Positions 52,189 through 61,891 are shown, counted from the stretch's first letter. The stretch: 64,000 nt of DNA from Pseudomonas yamanorum (GCF_900105735.1 NZ_LT629793.1:4712001-4776000); one strand, 5' to 3'. Numbers and translations are program-made. Notes: a model not told the origin generated them from the letters alone.

Positions 52189-53051
52189 TCAGCCACGAGA
52201 TCGACCTCGGTGAAGGTGATGCCGGCTTCGTTCTCGGTAGCGGTCCGGTCGGGATCCTGTTGATCCACGGCCTGACGGGCACCCCGACGGAACTCCGTCG
52301 GGTGGCCCAGGGTTTGGCCAAGGCCGGGAACTGCACGGTGTACGTGCCGACCCTGGCCGGGCACTGCGGGGACAACAGCGACCTGCAAGCCACTGGCTGG
52401 CAGGACTGGTACGAAGGCGTGCGCAAGACATTCGTCGGCGTGAAACAGCGCCACGAGCAGGTGTTTGTCGGCGGTCTGTCGATGGGCGCGGTGATGTCGA
52501 TGTACGTGGCGTCGCAGTTTCCGGGCCAGGTCGCAGGCTTGTTGATGTACTCCACCACGTTGAAGTACGACGGCTGGAGCATCAACAAGATGGCATTCAT
52601 CACGCCCTTGCTGATCCGCATTCCCTTTGGTGTGCGCCTGTTCCGCTTCACTGAAAAGCCGCCCTATGGCATCAAGAACGAGCGCCTTCGGGCTATCGTC
52701 GAGCGGCAAATGAAGGAAGGGGAGAGCAGTGAGGCGGGGCTGTTGACCATGGAGGGCGTCACGGTGCGTGAGTTGCACTGGATGAACGCCGTGGTGAAGA
52801 AACTCATGCCGTCGATCAAGACCCCGGCCCTGGTGCTGCACTCCATCGAGGATGACATCACCAGCCGCTGGAACGCCGATTACGTGGAACGCCACCTCGG
52901 CGGCCCCGTGACCAAGATCCTGCTGGACAACTGCTACCACATGATCACCGTCGACCTGCAATACCGCCGGGTGATCGAGTTGAGTGCCGAGTTTGTCGAG
53001 CAACACGCACATGCCACAGAGGCTCCTGAAGATTATCGACAGTTGGCTTGA
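52185..53051 (+). CDS. Alpha/beta hydrolase (carboxylesterase, Est30-like)
   Basis: 288 aa, GTG start overlapping the aminotransferase stop by four bases. LLIHGLTGTPTELR is the oxyanion region, Ser99 in VGGLSMGAVMS the nucleophile, Asp in HSIEDDITS the acid and His in NCYHMITVD the base, in the order of Est30-type carboxylesterases. Cytoplasmic. Substrates of this family are short esters; here an acylated intermediate of the operon's pathway is plausible. Confidence 0.85.
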   Translation: MISHEIDLGEGDAGFVLGSGPVGILLIHGLTGTPTELRRVAQGLAKAGNCTVYVPTLAGHCGDNSDLQATGWQDWYEGVRKTFVGVKQRHEQVFVGGLSMGAVMSMYVASQFPGQVAGLLMYSTTLKYDGWSINKMAFITPLLIRIPFGVRLFRFTEKPPYGIKNERLRAIVERQMKEGESSEAGLLTMEGVTVRELHWMNAVVKKLMPSIKTPALVLHSIEDDITSRWNADYVERHLGGPVTKILLDNCYHMITVDLQYRRVIELSAEFVEQHAHATEAPEDYRQLA

Positions 53052-53067
53052 ACCCTAAGGATCAGAC

Positions 53068-54192
53068 GTGATTACCGCCCAAGCCTTTTCGACCATTCGG
53101 GCCATCGAACGCAGTGCCTGGAACGACTGTTTTCCCGATGCCCTGGAGGATTGGGACTATTACGTGGCCGTGGAAAATGCCGCTATCGATGATTTTCAGT
53201 GGCGCTATCTTGCGGTGTTTGACGATGCAACGCTGGTAGCGGTCGCGCCGGCGTTCATCACGCGTTATCGCCTCGACACGACAGTGTCGGGCGTAGGTAA
53301 GCGCTTTACCGAGCGCCTGGAGCGACTGTGGCCGGGTGTTTTGAAGTTGGGCCTGTATGCCATCGGTTCGCCGGTGGCAGAACAGTGCAATGCGGGTATC
53401 GCCAGCCACGTTCCCGAATCAGGGCGCGAGGCGTTGCTTGCGCAATTGCTCGCTGCCGCGCGCCAGGATGCCGATACATTGGGTGTTGGGCTGGTGGCGG
53501 TCAAGGACGCACCGACCAAGGATGAAGCCTGGTCAAACAGCTGCCTTGGCGCGGGCTTCCAGAGCATGCCCAGCCTGCCAACGGCTTTGTTGCCAATCCC
53601 TTTTGGTTCAGTGGACGCCTACCTGGGTTCCCTGGACAAAGCCACCCGCAAGGACTTGCGCCGCAAACTGCGTGCGCCAAGCCCTCGCGTTGAGTGGCGA
53701 CGTAATATCGACGATGTATTGCCGCGCATCATGGCGTTGTATGAGGCCACCCTGGAACGCTCCGACCTGCAGTTCGAGCGACTGCCGGCAGGCTATTTCA
53801 CCGGTATCCTTGAACAGCTGCAAGAACGTGCGGTCTGTGTGCTTTATTGGGTGGACGAGCAACTGGTGGCGTTCAACCTGATCCTGCTCAACCAGGATCG
53901 CCTGATTGACAAGTTTTTCGGCGAAGACAGTGATTACAGCCGCGAATACAACCTGGCCGTGCGCAGTTGGCTAACCAATGTCGAGTACTGCATTCGCAAC
54001 AATATTGCGTTATATGAATGCGGTCAGGCCGGCTATGCCAGCAAGCTGCTGCTGGGCTGCGAGTTTCAGGGCAACAGCATGTTTTTCCGCCACCGTAACT
54101 GGCTGGTCAACCGTGCGCTGTTTGTAGCAAAAGTGTTTCTCCGACCGGATCGATCCGACCCTGCCATGGCTGCTGCGATAAGCGAAACCTGA
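53068..54192 (+). CDS. GNAT/FemAB-like (BioF2-type) acyltransferase
   Basis: 374 aa, GTG start (VITAQAFSTIRAIE). An N-terminal region with AWNDCFPDALEDWDYY leads to a C-terminal transferase domain with KATRKDLRRKLR, LYEATLERSDLQFERLP and NIALYECGQAGYASKLLLG, the pattern of peptidoglycan-recognition/FemAB-like GNAT proteins. Likely transfers an acyl or aminoacyl group. The last base of its stop is the first of the kinase ATG (TGATG), so translation is coupled. Confidence 0.75.
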   Translation: MITAQAFSTIRAIERSAWNDCFPDALEDWDYYVAVENAAIDDFQWRYLAVFDDATLVAVAPAFITRYRLDTTVSGVGKRFTERLERLWPGVLKLGLYAIGSPVAEQCNAGIASHVPESGREALLAQLLAAARQDADTLGVGLVAVKDAPTKDEAWSNSCLGAGFQSMPSLPTALLPIPFGSVDAYLGSLDKATRKDLRRKLRAPSPRVEWRRNIDDVLPRIMALYEATLERSDLQFERLPAGYFTGILEQLQERAVCVLYWVDEQLVAFNLILLNQDRLIDKFFGEDSDYSREYNLAVRSWLTNVEYCIRNNIALYECGQAGYASKLLLGCEFQGNSMFFRHRNWLVNRALFVAKVFLRPDRSDPAMAAAISET

Positions 54193-55970
54193 TGATCAAC
54201 AAGACCCGCCCAAAAGCCCGCCCCTTTGCCATTTCGCGTTGGAGCGTCCAGCGCAAGCTGGTGTTGGCGTTCTGGCTGGTCACCGTGATTCCGACGATGA
54301 TCGCGGCGGAGCTTGCCGCGACGACGTTGTCGCAGATTTTCGACAGCAACGTGCGTATCTGGCTGCAGGAGTCGACCAAGATCGTCAAGGACGAGATCGG
54401 CGACATCCTCCACGACAATGCCCGGGTCGCCCAGCTGTTCCTGCGCTACACCAAACCGCCTTCTTCGCGCCAGGCCGCCAAGCACGACAAGCTGACCGCC
54501 GACATTGCCGCCGCCACCGACATCGACGTGGTCGCGTTGATCCGCAGCAGTGACCACAAGATCGTGTTCACCACCGCCGCCGACGACATCGTCAAGCAAA
54601 TCAACCTGGCGAGTAATGCGGTGTTGCAGACAGTCCAGGTGGCGGGCGTGACCACGGGCGTGGTGGTGTCCACTTTTGAGACCAGCGAGGACGGTGTCGA
54701 CTATCAACTGCTGGTGGCCACGTACCTGGACAGCAGTTTCCTGACCAGTGTGGCCGATGTGCACTCCCTGGACCTGCGTTTGTACCTGGCCAACCCCAGC
54801 GGTTTCTCGGAGATTTTCTCCACCCAGCGCTTCGTCGATCACCCCAACCGGATTCCTTCGAGTATCGAAGCCGCGCTGCGCAGTACCAAGCAGCCCAGCG
54901 AACAGTTCACCAGTAACTACAGCGGTTTGTACTGGCCGATCTTCAATGATGCCGGCGAGCTGCAAGGGGTGATCTTCAGTGGCTTGCTGCGGCACACCAG
55001 CCTGGTGGGCCTGGTGAACCAGAGCAATCTGTTCGTGTTGATCTTCCTGCTCAGCTCGGCGCTGTCGCTCGGTGCCGGCATGTTGGTGTCCCAGCGCCTG
55101 ACCCGGCCGTTGCGGGATCTGTCCGAAGGCGTCAGTGCAGTGATCTCGGGCAACTATCAGCACCGTGTGGCGGTCAGCGGCGGCGACGAGCTGGCGCAAC
55201 TGAGCAGCACCTTCAACCACATGACCGAGCGCCTCGGTGAGTTGCATCACCTGGAAGCGCAGCTGCGCCGCCGTGACCGCCTTCATGCCCTGGGCGAAGT
55301 GGCCATGGGCCTGGCCCACGAAATTCGCAACCCGCTGGGCATTATCAAGACCGCCACCCAGTTGCTGCACCGCCGCGCCGATTTGCCGGAAACCGACAAG
55401 CGCCACCTTGAATACGTGATCAGTGAGGTCAGCCGGATCAACGACTTGATCACCGAATTCCTCGACTTCGCCAAACCCAGCGCGCCGTTGCGCACGGTGC
55501 AAGCGGCACGGCCGGTGGTGGAGGAAATCCTCGGCTTCTGCGGGCCAGAGTTGTCGACCCATAACATCGACGCCCATATCGATGACCAGGCCCCCGGCGC
55601 GACGATCTACGCCGATGCCAAGCAGCTCAAGCAGGCGTGCCTCAACCTGATTCTCAACGCCATCGATGCCATGCCCGAAGGCGGCCGCCTGACCCTGGGC
55701 ATCCGCAGTGTGAATGGCAACACGGTGATCAGCATCGCCGATACCGGCGAGGGCATTCCGTCGGACATGATCGAGCGGATCTTCACGCCATTCGTCACCA
55801 CCAAGGCCTCGGGTACCGGCTTGGGTCTGGCCAAAGTCTTCTCGATCATGGAAAGTCATGACGGCAGCATCGAATGTGTCAGCGAGAAAGATGCCGGCGC
55901 CACCTTCAGCCTGTACATTCCGGCTCAGGGTGCAGACGACGGCGATGATGAGGATGGTGATGACGCATAA
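54192..55970 (+). CDS. Membrane sensor histidine kinase (NtrB/ZraS-like)
   Basis: 592 aa. Two helices (LVLAFWLVTVIPTMIAAEL; LFVLIFLLSSALSLGAGMLV) flank a ~235-residue periplasmic Cache-like domain with NSGLYWP-type core (YSGLYWPIFNDAGELQGVIF). HAMP follows, then H376 in LAHEIRNPLGIIK, NLILNAIDAM, DTGEGIP and GTGLGLAKVFSIME. The C-terminus is an unusual acidic tail (DDGDDEDGDDA) that overlaps the start of the regulator gene. It should phosphorylate the sigma-54 activator encoded next. Confidence 0.9.
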   Translation: MINKTRPKARPFAISRWSVQRKLVLAFWLVTVIPTMIAAELAATTLSQIFDSNVRIWLQESTKIVKDEIGDILHDNARVAQLFLRYTKPPSSRQAAKHDKLTADIAAATDIDVVALIRSSDHKIVFTTAADDIVKQINLASNAVLQTVQVAGVTTGVVVSTFETSEDGVDYQLLVATYLDSSFLTSVADVHSLDLRLYLANPSGFSEIFSTQRFVDHPNRIPSSIEAALRSTKQPSEQFTSNYSGLYWPIFNDAGELQGVIFSGLLRHTSLVGLVNQSNLFVLIFLLSSALSLGAGMLVSQRLTRPLRDLSEGVSAVISGNYQHRVAVSGGDELAQLSSTFNHMTERLGELHHLEAQLRRRDRLHALGEVAMGLAHEIRNPLGIIKTATQLLHRRADLPETDKRHLEYVISEVSRINDLITEFLDFAKPSAPLRTVQAARPVVEEILGFCGPELSTHNIDAHIDDQAPGATIYADAKQLKQACLNLILNAIDAMPEGGRLTLGIRSVNGNTVISIADTGEGIPSDMIERIFTPFVTTKASGTGLGLAKVFSIMESHDGSIECVSEKDAGATFSLYIPAQGADDGDDEDGDDA

Positions 55971-57357
55971 CGTATTGGTAGTCGATGACGAACCCAAGCT
56001 CTGTGACTTGCTCTCGTCGGCCTTGAGCCAGAGCGGGATCCAGGTGTTTACCGCCGGCAACGGCCTGCACGCGCTCAAGGTGCTGGAGCAGGAAGACATC
56101 GACCTGGTGATCAGCGACTGGCGCATGCCCGGCATGGACGGGCCGGCGCTGCTGGCGGAAATCAAGGTGCGTTACCCCCACCTGCCGGTGATCGTGATGA
56201 CCGCCTACAGCACCGTGAAAAACGCGGTGCAGTCGATGCGCAACGGCGCCTACGACTACATCGCCAAGCCGTTCGACATCGACGAGCTGGACATCACCGT
56301 GGCCAAGGCCCTGCAGTTTCGCGACATCATGCGCGACAACGCACGCATGCGTGCCGAACTGGATGAGCAGGCGCAGTTCGACAGCCTGGTGGGCGACAGC
56401 CCGGCGTTTCGCCGCGTGCTGCACGCCGTGGACTCGGTGCGCGACAGCAACGCGACGGTGCTGCTGACGGGCGAAAGCGGCACCGGCAAAGAGATGGTCG
56501 CCCGTGCCATCCACAAACACGGCAACCGTGCCGACAAGCCGTTTGTGGCGGTCAACTGCGCGGCGATTCCAGAAGGCTTGCTGGAAAGCGAGATGTTCGG
56601 CCACCGCAAGGGCGCCTTCACCGGCGCCGTGGCGGACCGGGTCGGGCGCTTCCAGCAGGCGGACAAGGGCACACTGTTTCTGGATGAAGTGGGTGACATG
56701 CCGTTGGCGCTGCAGGCGAAAATCCTGCGGGCCTTGCAGGAGCGGGTGATCGAGCCGGTGGGCGACCCGCGGGAGCGCAAGGTGGACGTGCGGGTGATCG
56801 CCGCCACCAACAAGAATTTGCTGGATGCGGTGGCGAACAAAGAGTTTCGTGAAGACCTTTACTACCGTCTCAATGTATTCCCGATTCCGCTGCCGGCCCT
56901 GCGTGAGCGAGTGGAAGACATTGCGCCGCTGGCTCGGCACTTTGCCCAGACCTTGAGTGCTACGGCGGGTAAACGCATCACCGGTTTCAGCCCTGAGGCA
57001 TTGCAGGCCATGGCGGCGTATTCCTGGCCGGGCAATATTCGCGAGCTGCAGAACTGTGTGGAGCGGGCGACCATCGTTGCGGCGACGCCGGTGATCGAGG
57101 ACATTGATTTGCCGGCGTATCTGTTTGCTTCGAAGCCGGCTGAAGACGGGGTGGGTGCGATCCTCAGCAACGGGCCGGGTGTGCCGCACGACCTGGATGC
57201 GGCGCTGGCCGAGGTGGAGAAGGCATACATCATGGCCGCGTTGCAGGAGAGCAATGGGGTGCAGGCTGCGGCGGCGCAGAAGATCGGGATTTCTGAGCGC
57301 AGTTTTTGGTATCGGTTGAAGAAGCTGGGGATTCAGGTGGACAAGATTGTTCGCTAG
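55960..57357 (+). CDS. NtrC-family sigma-54-dependent response regulator
   Basis: 465 aa from MTHNVLVVDDEPK, starting inside the kinase gene. Receiver phospho-Asp53 in ISDWRMPG; AAA+ domain with Walker A GESGTGKE (about residue 170), intact GAFTGA loop, FLDEVGD Walker B; C-terminal Fis-like HTH (AAQKIGISERSFWYRLKKLG). The intact GAFTGA shows it can activate sigma-54 promoters, and one lies at the head of this same operon, so autoregulation is likely. Confidence 0.92.
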   Translation: MTHNVLVVDDEPKLCDLLSSALSQSGIQVFTAGNGLHALKVLEQEDIDLVISDWRMPGMDGPALLAEIKVRYPHLPVIVMTAYSTVKNAVQSMRNGAYDYIAKPFDIDELDITVAKALQFRDIMRDNARMRAELDEQAQFDSLVGDSPAFRRVLHAVDSVRDSNATVLLTGESGTGKEMVARAIHKHGNRADKPFVAVNCAAIPEGLLESEMFGHRKGAFTGAVADRVGRFQQADKGTLFLDEVGDMPLALQAKILRALQERVIEPVGDPRERKVDVRVIAATNKNLLDAVANKEFREDLYYRLNVFPIPLPALRERVEDIAPLARHFAQTLSATAGKRITGFSPEALQAMAAYSWPGNIRELQNCVERATIVAATPVIEDIDLPAYLFASKPAEDGVGAILSNGPGVPHDLDAALAEVEKAYIMAALQESNGVQAAAAQKIGISERSFWYRLKKLGIQVDKIVR

Positions 57358-57387
57358 GGGGCGCTGAGCGTTTTTGGGGGGGAGTAC

Positions 57388-58199
57388 ATATCCGTTATTT
57401 AGGTAACGGCGACTTATGGTTCCGCTCTTACAGCGGCTCACTTTGGAAAAGCCCCAAAGTAAGCAAAGGGCTCTGCCCCGCCTGTCGGCACCTCGCCTAG
57501 GCTCGGTGTCCCCTCACTCCGGCATTGCTCCGCGGGCCGCCGCGACGGGCCATCCATGGCCCGGCGCGGCTAAACCGGCGTCCTGCCGGTTTACCCGCTC
57601 CGCAATACCTGCGTTCGGCCTCGGGCTTATTGGGGCAGTCAGATCAAGATCAAAAGCAAGAGCACAGCGGCCTCCCGGCCGGCTTGAGTGTTAAAAGCCA
57701 GATCAAAAGCCAGAGCGAAAGCCAAATCTGAAGCTGATGCAGCTCTGCTTTTCTGTGGGAGCTGGCTTGCCTGCGATGCAGACAACTCGGTTTTTCAGAT
57801 GCACCGAGGCGATGCCATCGCAGGCAAGCCAGCTCCCACATTTGACCGTGCCCGCTTTAGATTTTGATTTTGCTCTTCAACACTCAAGCCGGCCGGTAGG
57901 CCGCTGTGCTCTTGCTGTTGATCTTGCTTTTGATCTTGATCTTAGGCGCCCCGTTAAACCACGCTGGCCGAACGCAGGCTTTGGAGCGTGGGTAACCTGG
58001 CAGGACGCCAGGTTAGCCGTCCTGGGCCAGGGATGGCCCATGACGGCGGCCCACGGTCCAAAGCCGGAGTGAGGGCACACCGAGCCTAGGCGAGGTGCCG
58101 AGTGGTGGGGCAAGAGCGTTTTGCTTACTTTTGCGCTGTTCAAAAGTGAGCCGCTGTAAGAGCGGAACCCTAGGCGGCCGTTACCTAAATAACGGATAT
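57388..58199. repeat. Large palindromic intergenic element, copy 2
   Basis: An 812-bp element homologous along its whole length to copy 1 (48268-49090) in the same orientation. Outer ends are ATATCCGTTATTTAGG and CCTAAATAACGGATAT, different from copy 1 but again mutually complementary. Hairpins at 57993-58015 (TAACCTGGC/GCCAGGTTA) and 58016-58047 (GCCGTC/GACGGC) carry paired substitutions relative to copy 1. It fills the space between the sigma-54 operon and glpM. Confidence 0.9.
57755..57839. repeat. REPIN at the centre of palindromic element copy 2
   Basis: Arms 57755-57777 and 57817-57839 are exact complements and identical to those in copy 1; only the spacer differs (GCAGACAACTCGG instead of CCAGGCACCTCGG). 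Same length of 85 bp. Confidence 0.88.
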
Positions 58200-58237
58200 A
58201 CACACCCACCCGGCTCCACATCTTTGATAGGTGTATG

Positions 58238-58576
58238 TCAGGCGTGTACCCGGACCCACACGCTTACCAAAATCGTAGCCGCCATCAACCACGCCACCGC
58301 CGCCACCGCCAGCGAAGCCTCCAGGCGCATCCGGTCAACCATCACATACAACGTCGCCAGGTACACAAAGTACGGAATAATCGACCACATCCCGAACACG
58401 ATGGTGGTCTTCAAATCCTCCACCGACCGACCCTTGCCAACAATGTAATGCGCAATCAACGCGAACGTCGGAAACAGCGGCACCAACCCGGCGATGTAGT
58501 AGTTCTTGGTCTTGGCCAGCGCAGCCAGAATCAACACCACCCCCGCGCCCAACGCCGCCTTCAGCAATAAATCCAC
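58238..58576 (-). CDS. glpM: GlpM family membrane protein
   Basis: 112 aa with four hydrophobic helices (AALGAGVVLILAALA, YYIAGLVPLFPTFALIAHYIV, TIVFGMWSIIPYFVYLATLYVMV, AVAAVAWLMAATILVSVWV). The sequence matches GlpM, first described in P. aeruginosa near the glycerol genes and linked to alginate production. Function is not mechanistically known. It starts ten bases after the aauR stop and is probably read through from it. Confidence 0.85.
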   Translation of the reverse strand: MDLLLKAALGAGVVLILAALAKTKNYYIAGLVPLFPTFALIAHYIVGKGRSVEDLKTTIVFGMWSIIPYFVYLATLYVMVDRMRLEASLAVAAVAWLMAATILVSVWVRVHA

Positions 58577-58585
58577 AATACGCTC

Positions 58586-59926
58586 CTAGTGGCTCAGCCC
58601 GTATTTCTTGACCTTGTCGAACAACGTGGTCTTGGCCATCCCCAGTTCCTGGCTGGCCTGGGTCAGGTTGCCGCCGCTGCGCTGCAACGCGTCATTGAGC
58701 AGGTTGCGCTCGAACGCCTCCACCGCTTCGGTAAAGGCCAAACCGTGGTTACCGCTGCTGGCACCGCTCTTTTTAAACGCCGGCAAACCCAGGGCAAACC
58801 GCTCGGCCACGTTGCGCAGTTCCCGCACGTTGCCCGGCCAGTCGTGGCTCATGAGGTTGGACAGGGTCTGATTATCGAGGTCCGGCGCGGTGCGGTCGAA
58901 ACGCAGGGACGACTGCTGCAGGAAGTGTTCGAACAATTGCAGGATGTCTTCCCGGCGCTCGCGCAGGGGCGGCAGTTCCAGGGTTACCACGTTGAGGCGG
59001 TAGTACAGGTCGCTGCGGAATTGGTTGGCGCGGCTCAGGTCGTCGAGGTCGGACTTGGTGGCGGCGATCACCCGGCAATCCACGGCCACGCTCTGGTTCG
59101 AACCCAGGCGTTCCAGGGTGCGCTCCTGCAACACCCGCAGCAGTTTGATCTGCAGGTTCATCGGCATGCTTTCCACTTCGTCGAGGAACAGCGTGCCTTC
59201 GTGGGCATGTTCGATCTTGCCGATGCGGCGCTTGCCGGCGCCGGTAAATGCGTTGGCTTCGTGGCCGAAGATTTCGCTTTCGAATAGGTTCTCCGGCAGG
59301 CCACCGCAGTTCAAGGCAACGAACTGGTGGGAATGACGCCGGCTGAAATCATGCAGGCAACGGGCGACCAGTTCCTTGCCGGTGCCGGTCTCGCCTTCGA
59401 TCAGCACGTTGGCCGAGGTGTCGGCGACGTTGGCGATCAACTCCCGCAAGTTTTGCATGGCCGGGGAGCGGCCGATGATTCGGCCTTCCAGGGAGTCGCG
59501 CTCGGCCAGTTGCCGGCGCAGCGACCAGACTTCCCGGGCCAGCCCGCGTTGCTCCAGGGCGCGACGGGCAACGTCCACCAGACGCTCGGGCGAGAAGGGT
59601 TTTTCCATGAAGTCATAGGCGCCGTTGCGCATCGCGCCCACGGCCATGGAGATGTCGCCGTGGCCAGTGATCAGCACCACCGGCAGGCTTTTATCCAAGG
59701 CTTTGAGGCGAGTCAGCAGCTCCAGGCCGTCAATGCCCGGCAGGCGAATATCGCTGATGACGATGCCGGCGAAGTTTTCGCCAACACGGGTCAGGGCTTC
59801 TTCGGCACTGGCCACGCCCACGCTGGGAATGTCTTCCAGGGCCAGGGCTTGCTGGCAGCCGAGCAGTACATGAGGGTCGTCTTCGACGATCAGGACGGTC
59901 AGGTCGGTATTTTTTTCTGTGTTCAT
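58586..59926 (-). CDS. aauR: Sigma-54-dependent response regulator AauR (acidic amino-acid uptake)
   Basis: 446 aa. Receiver with LIVEDDPHVL, ISDIRLPG, LITGHGD and EKPFSPERL; AAA+ domain with GETGTGKELVARCL (about residue 175), FLDEVES and a variant GAFTGA loop reading NAFTGAGKRR; Fis-type HTH at the end (QASQELGMAKTTLFDKVKKYG). It belongs to the DctD branch; linkage to aatQMP identifies AauR, which activates glutamate/aspartate transport from sigma-54 promoters in Pseudomonas. Start overlaps the aauS stop by four bases. Confidence 0.88.
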   Translation of the reverse strand: MNTEKNTDLTVLIVEDDPHVLLGCQQALALEDIPSVGVASAEEALTRVGENFAGIVISDIRLPGIDGLELLTRLKALDKSLPVVLITGHGDISMAVGAMRNGAYDFMEKPFSPERLVDVARRALEQRGLAREVWSLRRQLAERDSLEGRIIGRSPAMQNLRELIANVADTSANVLIEGETGTGKELVARCLHDFSRRHSHQFVALNCGGLPENLFESEIFGHEANAFTGAGKRRIGKIEHAHEGTLFLDEVESMPMNLQIKLLRVLQERTLERLGSNQSVAVDCRVIAATKSDLDDLSRANQFRSDLYYRLNVVTLELPPLRERREDILQLFEHFLQQSSLRFDRTAPDLDNQTLSNLMSHDWPGNVRELRNVAERFALGLPAFKKSGASSGNHGLAFTEAVEAFERNLLNDALQRSGGNLTQASQELGMAKTTLFDKVKKYGLSH

Positions 59927-61824
59927 TTCGACTCGACTTGTTGAGGGCTCGCCAGCGGCAAACTCAGGACAAAGGCAGTACCACCGCTGGCCGGATGCTC
60001 GACGGCAAGGTTGCCGCCGGTGGCGGCCGCGAGGCTGGCCGACAGCGTCAGCCCCAGGCCCAGGCCCTGTTCGCCGGGTTTGGTGGTAAAGAACGGTTCG
60101 AACAAATGCTTGCGGGCTTCGGGATCAATACCGTGGCCGTTATCGCGCACCTGCAGGCGGTATTTGCCGTCGACGATGTCGCCTTCCAGCCACAGCTCGG
60201 GAGCCGGTTGCGCCTGCATGGCGTCCAGGGCGTTGCCGATCAGGTTGACCAGGATCTGCTCCAGACGCGTCTGGTCGATCTGCAATTGCGCACTGGTGAA
60301 GTGGCGGTGCACCGTCAGTGGCAAGGTTTCCAGGCGACTGCCGAGGATCTGGAACGTAGCGTCCACCGCCTTGCCCAGGTTGGCTTCGCCCTGGTCATCA
60401 CCGCGCCGGGCAAAGGAGCGCAGGCTGGCGGTGATGCGGCCCATGCGGTCGATCAGTTCGTTGATGGTCTTGAGGTTGGCACTGGCGGTGTCCAGCGCCC
60501 CTCGCTCAAGGAAACGCACGGTGTTACCCGACAGGGTGCGCAAGGCGGCCAGTGGCTGGTTCAATTCATGGGCGATGCTGGTGGACATCTGGCCGATGGC
60601 CGCGAGTTTGCCGGCCTGCACCAGTTCGTCCTGGGCGCGGCGCAAGGTTTCCTCGGCCTGGCGCCGCTCGCGAATCTGGCTCTTGAGCCGCTCGTTGCTG
60701 GCCCGCAGGTCGGTGGTGCGTTCGGCAATCCGTCGTTCCAGCTGGTTATTGGCTTCCTGCAGGGCTTCCCGGGCGGCGAGGCGGGTGGCGATCACCTTGC
60801 GGCGCTCGTTCCAGGCAATCAGCAGGAACGCCACCAGCGCAAAGGCCACTGCCACCAGGATTCCCTGGTTGATGGCGGCCCGGCGCAGGTCGTTCAGCGG
60901 GGTGAGCAGGGTGAAATTCCAGGGGGTGTCGTTCAGCGGGCGGGTCTGTGCCAGGTAGCTGACCTCATGCTCGTCGGCCACCACTTCGCTGTTGGCCGGG
61001 AAGGTTAATTTCTCAGTGCCCTCATTGAGACGCTCGCGGGCCAGTGGCTCCAGCTCGTTGAGCGTCGCCCAGTAATATTGCAGGCTGTGGGCGAGGCGGT
61101 CCTTGGTGTCATCGCTCAGTGGTCGCACGGACTTGAGTCGACGGGCCGGATCGCTGGAGAGAATGATGATGCCGTTCTCGTCACTGACGAAGGCCTCCAG
61201 GCGCGCCCGCTGCCAGCGCTCTTCCAGCGCTTCCAGGCGTACCTTGACCACGGCAACGCCGATGATCTTGCCGTGTTCTTCCAGGCCATGGGCCAGGTAA
61301 TAGCCGGGTTCGCCGTTGGTGCTGCCGATACCGTAGAACCGGCCGGGTTGGCCGCGCACGGCATTCTGGAAATAGGCACGGAAGGACAGGTCTTCACCCT
61401 GGTAACTGTCGGCGTCGCGCCAGTTACTGGTCGCCAGCACGCGGCCGGTGGTATCCATCACGTAAATCGCCCGGCTGCGACTGCGCCGGTTCAGGCCTTC
61501 GAGGTAGTCGTTGACGGTTTTGCGGGTTTCTTGATTCGGGTCCGCCAACAGCTTGGAGACGCTGGATTCCAGCTCCAGGAGACTGGGCAGGTAGGTGTAT
61601 TTGCTGAGTTCGCTCTCGACGGTGCGGGCGTGCAATTCCAGCTGGCGTTCGCCGGTGTCGCTGAGGGTGCGGATCCCATAGAACTCACTGATCCAGAAGC
61701 CGACGTAACCCAGTCCGATCATCAGGGCGATAATCAGCGGCGGCAGGAACAACTGGCGAATCAGACGAGGCTTCACGGCAAGTGATGGCGGCGCGGCGCG
61801 AAAGAGGTTGGGGTCGCATTTCAT
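59923..61824 (-). CDS. aauS: Sensor histidine kinase AauS (DctB-like)
   Basis: 633 aa from the ATG giving MKCDPNLFRAA, with AAGG upstream; a GTG one codon earlier is possible. Membrane helices (FLPPLIIALMIGLGYVGFW and GILVAVAFALVAFLLIAW) flank a ~275-residue double-Cache sensor domain with AIYVMDTTGRVLATSNWRD and GYYLAHGLEEHGKIIGV. A coiled coil leads to STSIAHELNQPLAALRT, NLIGNALDAM, DNGHGI and GLGLGLTLS. The DctB-type sensor should bind acidic amino acids. Co-translated with aauR; separated from aatP by a hairpin. Confidence 0.88.
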   Translation of the reverse strand: MKCDPNLFRAAPPSLAVKPRLIRQLFLPPLIIALMIGLGYVGFWISEFYGIRTLSDTGERQLELHARTVESELSKYTYLPSLLELESSVSKLLADPNQETRKTVNDYLEGLNRRSRSRAIYVMDTTGRVLATSNWRDADSYQGEDLSFRAYFQNAVRGQPGRFYGIGSTNGEPGYYLAHGLEEHGKIIGVAVVKVRLEALEERWQRARLEAFVSDENGIIILSSDPARRLKSVRPLSDDTKDRLAHSLQYYWATLNELEPLARERLNEGTEKLTFPANSEVVADEHEVSYLAQTRPLNDTPWNFTLLTPLNDLRRAAINQGILVAVAFALVAFLLIAWNERRKVIATRLAAREALQEANNQLERRIAERTTDLRASNERLKSQIRERRQAEETLRRAQDELVQAGKLAAIGQMSTSIAHELNQPLAALRTLSGNTVRFLERGALDTASANLKTINELIDRMGRITASLRSFARRGDDQGEANLGKAVDATFQILGSRLETLPLTVHRHFTSAQLQIDQTRLEQILVNLIGNALDAMQAQPAPELWLEGDIVDGKYRLQVRDNGHGIDPEARKHLFEPFFTTKPGEQGLGLGLTLSASLAAATGGNLAVEHPASGGTAFVLSLPLASPQQVESK

Positions 61825-61846
61825 CACAGATGCCTTGGGTCAACCA

Positions 61847-61881
61847 GTTGTGGTGAGTGGGGTTGCCCGACCCACCACAAC
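61847..61881 (-). terminator. Hairpin between aatP and aauS
   Basis: On the minus strand GTTGTGGTG and CACCACAAC form a 9-bp outer stem with an inner GGG/CCC pairing. No clear U-run follows, so it may attenuate or protect the transporter mRNA rather than fully terminate. Confidence 0.55.
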
Positions 61882-61891
61882 AGGGCAGTGC

